From the NCBI GenBank assembly GCA_051655155.1, contig JBOFZL010000059.1, positions 1-43,412 of the forward strand: 43,412 nucleotides of DNA. Direction: 5' to 3'. This document shows, in pieces, positions 8,658 to 15,814 of the stretch; within the stretch, counting starts at the first letter, position 1; the number at the start of each line of letters is the position of its first letter. Under the pieces are notes generated by a model. The model was not told the DNA's origin, did not search any database, and saw nothing but the letters and a program-made list of their open reading frames with translations. A program made the position numbers and the translations under genes. Source of the stretch: JBOFZL01 sp051655155. Lineage in GTDB: Bacteria > Bacillota > Clostridia > Peptostreptococcales > Filifactoraceae.

Positions 8658-9410
8658 ATGAAAGAGCATTGGTTATCAAAAAAAATATTAATAATCTGCC
8701 TTTATTTAGGAGTGTGGCAAATAATATATCTAACTGTCAACCAAGAGATACTTATAGTATCTCCTCTTTCTGTATGCAATAAAATACTTGAATTATTAGT
8801 AGACAAAAACTTTTATTCAAGCATCATACATAGTTTTTCACGAATATTAGCAGGTTTTTCTCTAGCAATCATAGTAGGGATATTCATAGGATGGCTAACC
8901 TATCGCTCAAAACTGATATACCAATTCCTAAGTCCTGCACTTATCATAATTAAGGCTACCCCTGTAGTCTCCTTCATCATATTAGCCTTAGTATGGATGT
9001 CAACAGATTTTCTTACTATATTTATTTCATTTTTAATGGTTCTGCCATTAGTTTGGAAAAATATCCACCAAGGTTTTGTAACCACAGACCCTAAACTATT
9101 AGAGATGGCAAAGATATTTGACCTAAACCAAAAACAAATCTTAAAACAAATCTTTATCCCTAACATAGTGCCTTACTTTTATGCCGCAGTAACCACAGGC
9201 CTAGGTTTTGCATGGAAATCCGGTGTAGCAGCAGAAGTTATTGGTATTCCAAAATCTTCCATAGGTACAAATCTCTACAATGCCAAGATATATATCGACA
9301 CTGTGGATCTCTTCGCTTGGACAATAATCATAATACTATTAAGTATGTTAATGGAAAAATTTATAATTCTTCTTATGAATAAATGGCTAAGGTCAGGTGA
9401 TGAGCTATGA
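8658..9410 (+). CDS. NitT/TauT-type ABC importer permease
   Basis: The 250-aa integral membrane protein has about six hydrophobic segments and belongs to the SsuC/TauC/BPD type-1 permease family. The cytoplasmic EAA-like loop appears around residues 145-170 (LLEMAKIFDLNQKQILKQIF), followed by the IPNIVPYF and GLGFAWKSGVAAEVIG segments that are typical of SsuC-type permeases. It follows the binding-protein gene by 6 bases and overlaps the ATPase gene by 4 bases (ATGA), so the three are one translationally coupled operon. The ribosome binding site is weak (AGGAT), which also suggests coupling. Confidence 0.88.
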   Translation: MKEHWLSKKILIICLYLGVWQIIYLTVNQEILIVSPLSVCNKILELLVDKNFYSSIIHSFSRILAGFSLAIIVGIFIGWLTYRSKLIYQFLSPALIIIKATPVVSFIILALVWMSTDFLTIFISFLMVLPLVWKNIHQGFVTTDPKLLEMAKIFDLNQKQILKQIFIPNIVPYFYAAVTTGLGFAWKSGVAAEVIGIPKSSIGTNLYNAKIYIDTVDLFAWTIIIILLSMLMEKFIILLMNKWLRSGDEL

Positions 9411-9964
9411 TAAAACTAAATAATATTTCTAAAAGCTTTAACAAAAAAATCATCTTCGAAAACCTAAGTTTAGAATTTCAACCTGGAGAGCACTATGGAC
9501 TCATGGGTAGTTCAGGCTATGGCAAGACTACACTAATCTCCATAATATCAGGTCTTATAAAACCTGATAGAGGAAATCTAACAGTCAAAGGAAAAATATC
9601 ATTAGTATTTCAAGAAAATAGACTACTAAATCAACTCACTTCCTTAGAAAATCTAAACATAGTTTCTGCCAACCAAGATAAAAATATATCTATTCTAAAC
9701 GCCTTAGGTCTAGGTGATGATCTTCATACACTTATCCCAAATCTAAGTGGAGGAATGAAACGCCGTGTTGCCATCGGTCGTGCCCTAGCCTTTAAACACG
9801 ACATACTAATCCTTGATGAACCATTTAAAGGTCTTGACTCTCAAACCTTAGAACAGACCATAAACCTCATCAGAGACTTAGAAAAACATAAAACTCTCAT
9901 CCTAATCACTCATAATTACGAAGAAGCCAAAAAACTTAATTGTAAAATAATAAACTTAACTTAG
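9407..9964 (+). CDS. NitT/TauT-type ABC importer ATPase, compact
   Basis: The protein energises the importer. Walker A GSSGYGKTT is near residue 34, the Q-loop is VFQENRLL, the signature is LSGGMKRRVAIGRAL, Walker B is ILILDEPFKGLD and the H-loop is LITHNYEEA. All catalytic motifs are intact, although the protein has only 185 aa against about 240-260 for SsuB/TauB. The C-terminal part after the H-loop is almost absent, and the loop between Walker A and the Q-loop is short. It starts inside the end of the permease gene (ATGA) with AGGTGATG upstream and is followed at once by a terminator. Its short length looks like natural compaction, since frame and motifs are unbroken. Confidence 0.9.
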   Translation: MIKLNNISKSFNKKIIFENLSLEFQPGEHYGLMGSSGYGKTTLISIISGLIKPDRGNLTVKGKISLVFQENRLLNQLTSLENLNIVSANQDKNISILNALGLGDDLHTLIPNLSGGMKRRVAIGRALAFKHDILILDEPFKGLDSQTLEQTINLIRDLEKHKTLILITHNYEEAKKLNCKIINLT

Positions 9965-10013
9965 AAAATATACCCTTAAATATAACCATTCACTATATTC
10001 GAGGGTATATTTT
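9965..10013 (+). terminator. Intrinsic terminator after the compact ABC importer operon
   Basis: Arms AAAATATACCCT (9965-9976) and AGGGTATATTTT (10002-10013) form a 12-bp stem, with a further AATATA/TATATT pairing in the loop. It begins one base after the ATPase stop codon. Confidence 0.8.
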
Positions 10014-10164
10014 AATCTTCATACATATCTCAAAAAAGAATTCTCTATACTTAAGAGACCTTCTTCTAAGCATACATTCTATCTCTTGCTCATCAACTTA
10101 TCTCTATTCACCTTTACTAACCTTAAAAAGATTATATTCTTATTATCACATAAATTTAAAATTA

Positions 10165-10193
10165 TTGCGTTGCATAAAAAAACATGTTATGAT
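10165..10193 (+). promoter_or_regulatory. Sigma-A-type promoter for the flavoprotein gene
   Basis: TTGCGT (10165-10170) and TATGAT (10188-10193) are 17 bases apart, about 40 bases before the start codon. The 150 bases between this promoter and the upstream terminator hold nothing I recognise. Confidence 0.6.
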
Positions 10194-10232
10194 ACTAAAA
10201 TATAAATAAACCTAACATAAACTGGAGACAAG

Positions 10233-10907
10233 ATGAAAATTATAATACTAAATGGAAGCCCTAGAAAAAATGGGGCAACTTCCAAAATATTACAGGCTAT
10301 GGGAGAAGAACTAAGTTTGATAAATGATGTAAATGTAAAGTATATTAATATATCAGATCTTAAAATAAATTCATGCACAGGTTGTTGTAGCTGCTATAAA
10401 AGTGGAAAATGCTATATTGAAGACGATGCTGAATCTCTTTCCGACGAAATTGCCATGTCCCATGGAATAATAATAGGCTCCCCTACTTACGCAAGTAATA
10501 TTTCTGGGCAGCTGAAAACATTTATTGACCGTGGACATTTTGTTATTGAACAGCTTCTTCATGGAAAATACGCCATAAGCGTTACAACAGGGGAAAACTA
10601 TGGAAATTCTGATACAAGCAAGATCCTTAATAAATTACTACAGTATTCTGGTGCAAAGTTAAGTGGAAAACTTATATATACCTTACCTTTTAACGGCAAT
10701 CCAATCGATGATAAAAAACTTAAAAGACGTATTCACAATTTGTCAAAAAAACTATATAAGGAAATTAAAGTTAATAAATATCATCCTGTACAGTCATTAA
10801 TCCATAGAATAATTTTTCATGCAGGAATCAAACCCTTTGTTTATAAGAAAGGTGAAGCATATAGTGGTGTTCTACATCGTTGGAAAAGTGTAGATATCCT
10901 AAAATAA
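10233..10907 (+). CDS. Flavodoxin-fold NAD(P)H:FMN reductase / iron-sulfur-flavoprotein-like protein
   Basis: The 224-aa protein opens with the FMN-phosphate-binding motif LNGSPRKNGATSKIL of the NADPH-dependent FMN reductase family, followed later by GSPTYASNISGQLKTFIDR. A cysteine cluster at Cys48, Cys51, Cys54 and Cys60 fits the compact C-x2-C-x2-C-x4-7-C pattern that binds a 4Fe-4S cluster in iron-sulfur flavoproteins of anaerobes; Cys52 is extra. It is therefore likely a cytoplasmic electron-transfer flavoprotein, with partner unknown. The C-terminal ~50 residues, rich in Lys, His and Arg, are beyond the fold core. The gene stands alone between its own promoter and terminator. The cluster itself is inferred from spacing only. 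Confidence 0.85.
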   Translation: MKIIILNGSPRKNGATSKILQAMGEELSLINDVNVKYINISDLKINSCTGCCSCYKSGKCYIEDDAESLSDEIAMSHGIIIGSPTYASNISGQLKTFIDRGHFVIEQLLHGKYAISVTTGENYGNSDTSKILNKLLQYSGAKLSGKLIYTLPFNGNPIDDKKLKRRIHNLSKKLYKEIKVNKYHPVQSLIHRIIFHAGIKPFVYKKGEAYSGVLHRWKSVDILK

Positions 10908-10969
10908 TATTTTTTTACTATCGATTTAATATTCATATTAGAAAGTTGAAAACTTCACATGTTCATACA

Positions 10970-11001
10970 ATAAGAGACAGCTCTCCGAGCTGTCTCTTAT
11001 T
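10970..11001 (+). terminator. Intrinsic terminator after the flavoprotein gene
   Basis: AAGAGACAGCTC (10972-10983) and GAGCTGTCTCTT (10987-10998) form a perfect 12-bp stem with a 3-base loop, followed by ATTT. It may also act on the minus strand. Confidence 0.85.
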
Positions 11002-11264
11002 TAAAACTTATCGTAAATAATATATTTACACACTTTCTAGTTAAGTTCTACATATAATAATTAATTAAAATCATCTTAAAATATTTTTAATAGTCCTTTC
11101 TATCTGAAGGACTTATTTTCTTATTCATCATTCTGCTATTACTTTAATGATACTCTTTAATTTTTATAAGTATATTTTTTGTTTTCATGATGTGCCAAAT
11201 TCTTCCCTAATAACCTTTAATACCATAGTTTCCCGCTCTATTATTTGAGTATTATTTAAAAGCC
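11002..11264. other. Non-coding stretch with one small hairpin
   Basis: No convincing gene is seen between the flavoprotein terminator and the ATC-hydrolase-like gene. A 7-bp inverted repeat AGTCCTT/AAGGACT (11092-11098 with 11107-11113) is flanked by T-rich sequence on both strands. It could end the minus-strand transcript coming from 11265-12777. A short minus-strand open frame with plausible codons ends near 11190 (see findings). Confidence 0.4.
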
Positions 11265-11900
11265 CTATTTACGACTTCCCATCTTATCTCCTACAATCCA
11301 AAAGTCGCACTTGTCATCTCCATTAGCCAACGTACCTTCTCTAATTAACTTGCCTTGTCTTGACCCTATTGTAAGGTAATCTAATTCACAAAATATATGT
11401 GTATATTCTTCAAAATCATTATCTTTAAAAAATTTATCTATTGGACATTTTGTAAAATAATAATAGCAACCATCTTTATGCTTATCATCAAAATTAAATT
11501 CCCAAGTTTCCGGATAACTATTTTTATGTTTTTCTGCCCACTGAGCCCTTCTAATTATAGCCCTCTTAAACTTCTTCATACCCTTCTCATTATTTAAGTC
11601 CATACCTTTGATAGCTTTAATAAATGGAGACTCTATTATACTTTTCATCATATCTCTAAGCATATCCTTAGATATCAAATCTCTATTTGAATTTAAAAAA
11701 GAAAAAAATAGCAAACTAAAATATAAATTAGATGCCATAGGATTATCTGACCCTATATCATCTGCCTTTGATAATAATAACCTATATTCTTCTTTCGCTT
11801 TCTTGAAAATAATTTTAATAGTATACTTATCAAAATTCTTACTTAAATATCCTCTAATAAAAGGTTTTAAAACAATCCAATGACCAACTTTATATTTCAT
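11265..11900 (-). CDS. L-2-amino-thiazoline-4-carboxylic acid hydrolase family protein
   Basis: The 211-aa protein shows the C-terminal cysteine pattern of the ATC hydrolase family: TKCPI, then FCELDYLTI, then REGTLANGDDKCDFW. The founding member from Pseudomonas opens the thiazoline ring on the route to L-cysteine, but most clostridial members have no known substrate, so the family name should not be read as function here. The N-terminal half is helical, basic and without membrane segments or a signal peptide. It starts 11 bases before the end of the CPBP protease gene, so the two are cotranscribed and coupled. This pairing suggests a shared task, for example in modification or clearance of a small molecule or peptide, but that is speculative. 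Confidence 0.75.
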   Translation of the reverse strand: MKYKVGHWIVLKPFIRGYLSKNFDKYTIKIIFKKAKEEYRLLLSKADDIGSDNPMASNLYFSLLFFSFLNSNRDLISKDMLRDMMKSIIESPFIKAIKGMDLNNEKGMKKFKRAIIRRAQWAEKHKNSYPETWEFNFDDKHKDGCYYYFTKCPIDKFFKDNDFEEYTHIFCELDYLTIGSRQGKLIREGTLANGDDKCDFWIVGDKMGSRK

Positions 11901-12777
11901 CCTTACCTATGCTTTCTAATCCAAATTGTGTGGAATTATCCTTTTTACTTTTCAATATTAACACAATATATATAATTACTAAAATACAAGTTAATATGCT
12001 TACTAAAAAACTGGCCTCAAAACCATATATGCCTCCATTTAAATATTCTTTTCCCATTATAAGTTCTGTTATTATAAGACTAGTCGGTAGATTTATACCA
12101 CTGACATTTACTCCTAATATAGGCCCTAATATAAAATTCCATCCTGAGTGAAAGCCACTCACAAGCCACAAGTTATCATGATAGTAAAACATCATACTAA
12201 AAACCAAACCTATCATAAATGTATTTATTGTACTTATAAATGATGAACCATCATACGCCAAGTGTAACAAAGAAAATATTATTGAATTTACAAATAAACC
12301 TGTTACTACTCCAAATTTAATAGATACCTTAGTCTGTATCAACCCTCTAAAAATAAACTCTTCTGTAAAACCTTGAAAAATAAAACCTATAAACATAATC
12401 AAAAAAGCAAGAATTTTAATTTCTTTATTTAACTTAAAAGTTATACCATTAAAAGCAATGTTAATTCCCCAAATTATCAACAAACATATTGCTGCTATTA
12501 ACCAACCAAATAACATTCTTTTAAGTATATTTTTATTCTCCATTCCAAGAGATTTTAAAGTTCTTTTAGAAACCTTAATAACACAAATTACAAACACTGA
12601 TATGGATACTATCCCCATGCATAGACTAAGTAAAATTGAATTTATCTCAACATCTTTTAGTAGATATCTATAATTTACTCCTATAAATACTACTAATCCA
12701 AGAATATATCCCCAATTTACTGAAGAAACCCTATCAGCCTCTTTAATAGTTTCATTCCACGATAATATTTTATTCAT
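11890..12777 (-). CDS. CPBP-family intramembrane metalloprotease (Abi/Rce1-like)
   Basis: The 295-aa polytopic membrane protein has about eight hydrophobic segments. The three CPBP motifs are present in order: EEFIFRG (EExxxR, near residue 138), HLAYD near 172 and HSGWNF near 210 (HxxxN). These residues build a glutamate/histidine active site in the membrane in Rce1-type CAAX proteases. Bacterial members are tied to bacteriocin self-immunity, signalling-protein cleavage or remain unassigned. No bacteriocin gene is seen here. It heads a two-gene operon with the ATC-hydrolase-family gene and has its own promoter at 12805-12834. Confidence 0.87.
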   Translation of the reverse strand: MNKILSWNETIKEADRVSSVNWGYILGLVVFIGVNYRYLLKDVEINSILLSLCMGIVSISVFVICVIKVSKRTLKSLGMENKNILKRMLFGWLIAAICLLIIWGINIAFNGITFKLNKEIKILAFLIMFIGFIFQGFTEEFIFRGLIQTKVSIKFGVVTGLFVNSIIFSLLHLAYDGSSFISTINTFMIGLVFSMMFYYHDNLWLVSGFHSGWNFILGPILGVNVSGINLPTSLIITELIMGKEYLNGGIYGFEASFLVSILTCILVIIYIVLILKSKKDNSTQFGLESIGKDEI

Positions 12778-12804
12778 TATAATCTCCCCTCTAGTTGGCT
12801 ATTT

Positions 12805-12834
12805 ATACTATCATAGCCCAATATTTGTTGTCAA
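12805..12834 (-). promoter_or_regulatory. Sigma-A-type promoter for the CPBP operon
   Basis: A perfect TTGACA (12829-12834) and TAGTAT (12805-12810) are 18 bases apart on the minus strand, about 30 bases upstream of the CPBP start. Confidence 0.65.
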
Positions 12835-12879
12835 GTTTATTAAATTATAACATTGCCCTACAATATTGTTTTATCACAA

Positions 12880-12908
12880 TTGACGAAAATCACAATATAT
12901 GCTACACT
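12880..12908 (+). promoter_or_regulatory. Sigma-A-type promoter upstream of the cobalamin riboswitch
   Basis: TTGACG (12880-12885) and TACACT (12903-12908) are separated by 17 bases. Transcription would start near 12915, about 70 bases before the riboswitch core. A 10-base palindrome ACAATATTGT at 12860-12869 lies just upstream; I cannot assign a regulator to it. Confidence 0.65.
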
Positions 12909-12984
12909 TAATAAGTATCTAGATATTATACTAAATTAAATATTCATTTTATGTTCCAGCTTATAGAGATTATAAATCAAGTAT

Positions 12985-13178
12985 CTTTAATAGACTGGCT
13001 AAGAGGGAAGTTGGGTAAAATCCCACACGGTACCGCCGCTGTATGCAAATTTCTATTCTAACGAATAGCATTTTTATTGTTACCACTGAGTTAAAACTTG
13101 GGAAGGTCCTTAAATAGTTATAGTTTGCAAAGTCAGAAGACCTGCTTAAAATGTAAAGTACACCGACGGTTTATCGGA
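12985..13178 (+). promoter_or_regulatory. Cobalamin (adenosylcobalamin-class) riboswitch
   Basis: The conserved core is readable in order: GAGGGAAGTTGGGT near 13003, TCCCACACGGTACCGCCGCT (13021-13040), CACTGAG at 13084, TTGGGAAGGTCC near 13099, and the B12 box AGTCAGAAGACCTGC at 13131-13145. A CCGA/TCGG hairpin (13163-13166 with 13174-13177) follows and fits the position of the helix whose loop kisses the core. Ends are approximate. The RNA lies between a promoter and an intrinsic terminator and precedes the Nik/Dpp-type transporter genes, so it most likely turns the operon off when cobalamin is plentiful. Confidence 0.95.
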
Positions 13179-13225
13179 AATGCTTTGTCCATATAAGATA
13201 ATATATGGTTTTTCTACAGTAATAC

Positions 13226-13255
13226 GGACTGTGCTTCTTAGCATAGTCCTTTTTT
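13226..13255 (+). terminator. Riboswitch expression-platform terminator
   Basis: GGACTGTGC (13226-13234) pairs with GCATAGTCC (13241-13249) with one G-U pair, loop TTCTTA, then six T. It lies between the cobalamin riboswitch and the first transporter gene. A competing ACAGT (13216-13220) can pair with ACTGT (13228-13232) inside the 5' arm, which is a possible antiterminator contact. Confidence 0.88.
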
Positions 13256-13338
13256 ATATTTAAATTCCCTTTTAATTGAATTATTTACTATAATTCAATA
13301 ATGATGCTTTAATTAAATTTTATATGGAGGAATATTAC

Positions 13339-14847
13339 ATGAAAAAACTTTTAACTACATTATTATTACTTTTATTAATCATCTCTTCTACTCTGACAGG
13401 TTGCAATATAAAAGACGAAACAGCAGCTAATACTAATAAAGATAATATAACTATAGGGATGTCTTGGGTCATATCTGAAGTGGATCCAACAAATGGCAGT
13501 AATGCTTGGTCACTTACATCTAACGGTGTATCTGAGTACATTTATATGCTTGATGAGTCTGGAAATCTATATTCCCGTTTTGTGGAGTCACTTACACAAA
13601 TCAGCGAACTTTCATGGGAAGGAAAGCTTAAAAGTGGCTTAATGTTTTCTGATGGAAGCCCAGTTGATAGTAAAGCCATATGTGATTCACTAAATACTAT
13701 ACAAAATAAAAATCCTCTTTCTAATGCTTCTGCTGGTAAAATAATATTCACCGCTGTTGATGAATCTACTTTTAAGGTGGAAACAACAAGACCTACAAAT
13801 GTGCTAAAATCAATATTAGGAGAATGGACAAATGTAATTTTTAAAGCTACAGATGATGGTTCTTTTGTATTTACAGGTCCATATGTAATTGATAGCCTGT
13901 CCCCTAAAACAGAAGTAAAGCTTATTCCTAACCAATACTTTGACGAAAATTCCAAAAATAGGAAGCCAATAACGATTAAGGCCTTCTCAGACTTAAATAC
14001 CTTAAAACTTGCTTTTGAATCAGAAGAAATCGACATTGCCTTTCCTATTTCTACAGAAAGCAAAGATTCTCTTGTTAATGCCGGAAAAATCATTAAGTCT
14101 ATTGATGCTGGTTACCAGTACTTTGCCTTCGCTAATTTAAAAAAATCACCTATGTCTGATAAAAATATAAGAAAAGCAATTGACCTAGGTATAGAACGAC
14201 AAGATTATATTAACGCCCTTAAAGGTGGTAAAATTCCAACAGGTATATTTGCCTCCTATTACCCTTTTGCTGGTGATATTAATCTTCAAAGAGATGTAGA
14301 AAAAGCCAATTCCCTTTTAGATGAAGCAGGATGGAAAAGAGATTCTAATGGGATAAGAACAAAAAATGGAGAGAAACTTTCATTAAATTTAGTTACCTAT
14401 CCATCAAGACCTGACCTTACAATTATTATGCAAGTAATGGTATCTCAACTTAAAGAACTAGGAATCGAAGCAACAGCTTCTGTACAAGATGATATAAATT
14501 CTGTTTTAAGTTCTGGAAATTATGATATCGCTTTATACGCACAACATACTGCCCCTACAGGTGAACCTTCATTCTGTCTTAATCAATTTTTTAGAACTGG
14601 AGAGTCCAAAAACTATACTTCGTTTTCAGATAGTAACATAGATAGTCTTCTTGACAGCATAGGTAAGGAAAAGTCACAAGAAGCTAGATATAAAATTGCA
14701 AAAGACATCCAAAATCATATCCATGATGAACTTCCTATCTTTTTTCTGGTTGATCCACAGTGGAATATGGGAGTTTCTTCTAAACTTTCTGATTATCAAC
14801 CTTACTGTGGCGACTATTATATAGTAAATAGTAAATTAGGTTTATAG
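13339..14847 (+). CDS. Nickel/peptide-type (SBP family 5) ABC binding lipoprotein, B12-riboswitch-controlled
   Basis: This is the extracellular binding protein of a NikA/DppA/OppA-type importer. A signal peptide ends in the lipobox LTGC (Cys22). The mature protein has the family's pattern: WEGKLKSGLMFSDGSPVDSKAI, here written as two parts WEGKLKSGLMF and SDGSPVDSKAI, then FANLKKSPMSDKNIRKAID and a C-terminal EARYKIAKDIQNHIHDELP segment. Length is 502 aa from the ATG at 13339, chosen because GGAGG lies 8 bases before it; the upstream ATG at 13324 overlaps that site. The cobalamin riboswitch upstream suggests the ligand is cobalt or a cobalt chelate. Nickel or peptides remain possible, since ligand residues in this family are not readable by motif. 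Confidence 0.88.
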   Translation: MKKLLTTLLLLLLIISSTLTGCNIKDETAANTNKDNITIGMSWVISEVDPTNGSNAWSLTSNGVSEYIYMLDESGNLYSRFVESLTQISELSWEGKLKSGLMFSDGSPVDSKAICDSLNTIQNKNPLSNASAGKIIFTAVDESTFKVETTRPTNVLKSILGEWTNVIFKATDDGSFVFTGPYVIDSLSPKTEVKLIPNQYFDENSKNRKPITIKAFSDLNTLKLAFESEEIDIAFPISTESKDSLVNAGKIIKSIDAGYQYFAFANLKKSPMSDKNIRKAIDLGIERQDYINALKGGKIPTGIFASYYPFAGDINLQRDVEKANSLLDEAGWKRDSNGIRTKNGEKLSLNLVTYPSRPDLTIIMQVMVSQLKELGIEATASVQDDINSVLSSGNYDIALYAQHTAPTGEPSFCLNQFFRTGESKNYTSFSDSNIDSLLDSIGKEKSQEARYKIAKDIQNHIHDELPIFFLVDPQWNMGVSSKLSDYQPYCGDYYIVNSKLGL

Positions 14848-14887
14848 TCATATAAATTAACTTTTAATATCAAAAGAGAGGTATAAT

Positions 14888-15814
14888 ATGAATTTACTTA
14901 AAACATCTTCTAAATGGTTTTTCTTAATTTTCATTGCCTCTCTTTTTGCATTTTTTATTGTACGACTCACCCCTGGTAATCCTGTAAATATGTATCTTGA
15001 ATTGCTAAAAGTCCCTCCAACAGTTGAAAATAAATGTTTAATTTCAACAAAATTTGGTCTAGATAAACCCATATACATTCAATATATAAAATGGTTTACT
15101 AATTTCATAAAAGGTGACTGGGGTAATTCTTTTTATTGTAAAACTCCCTTAAAAACTGAATTTCTTCGCTGTCTTCCATACTCATTAGCTATTGGAATAG
15201 GAGGAATTTTCTTTGCGTCTATCTTTTCATTTTTCTTAGGTTATGCTATTGCACTTAAACCATTAGGCTTCCTTGATAAACTTTCAAGATTTTTTTTACT
15301 TTTAAGTCAAACTATTCCTACTTTTGTATTAGCTATAGTATTAATTTATATAATTGCGATTAAATTCAAATTTTTTCTAATTTTCACTGGAACATCTACA
15401 TCACGTGTTATTCTTGGTATTATACTTGTTTCACTATCTCATATAGGAACTTTGTCAAGAATAGTTTATGAACATTTCAAAAATGAATTAAAGAAAACAT
15501 ATATTAAATCATATATAGTTAGAGGAATAAATCCTCATATAGCTTTGATAAGGTATGGGTCAATCCCTGCTATCTACGGTCTTATTGCTGGAATTATAGA
15601 AAAACTCTCGTGGGCAATCGGAGGTACAGCTGTTGTGGAGGTATCCCTTAACATCCCCGGAATAAGCAATTTTATGGTAAGTAGTATAGCATATAGAGAT
15701 TATTTTGTTCTTCAAGCCTATATTTTTATTATGGCTCTTTGGATGTTTTTTGTTCATATCACTTTAAATTTTTTATTATATATTATAAACAGGAGAAATT
15801 TTTATGAAGAATAA
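14888..15814 (+). CDS. NikB/DppB-type ABC permease
   Basis: The 308-aa membrane protein has about six hydrophobic segments with the DppB-family opening (FFIVRLTPGNPV, residues 22-33), KFGLDKPIYIQY, GDWGNSF, and the C-terminal WAIGGTAVVEVSLNIPGI stretch that covers the coupling region. It forms one half of the transmembrane channel; the other half is the N-terminal domain of the next protein. AGAGAGG precedes the ATG. It overlaps the following gene by 11 bases, indicating tight coupled expression. Its size is normal for the family. Confidence 0.9.
   Translation: MNLLKTSSKWFFLIFIASLFAFFIVRLTPGNPVNMYLELLKVPPTVENKCLISTKFGLDKPIYIQYIKWFTNFIKGDWGNSFYCKTPLKTEFLRCLPYSLAIGIGGIFFASIFSFFLGYAIALKPLGFLDKLSRFFLLLSQTIPTFVLAIVLIYIIAIKFKFFLIFTGTSTSRVILGIILVSLSHIGTLSRIVYEHFKNELKKTYIKSYIVRGINPHIALIRYGSIPAIYGLIAGIIEKLSWAIGGTAVVEVSLNIPGISNFMVSSIAYRDYFVLQAYIFIMALWMFFVHITLNFLLYIINRRNFYEE

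Noticed and set aside
9407..9964. Compact ATPase as a truncated pseudogene
   Set aside because: All ATP-binding motifs are intact, the frame is clean, and a terminator follows directly; the shortness is most likely genuine.
13324..13338. Upstream ATG for the B12-controlled binding lipoprotein
   Set aside because: It overlaps the GGAGG ribosome binding site that serves the ATG at 13339, and would add five residues before a normal signal peptide.
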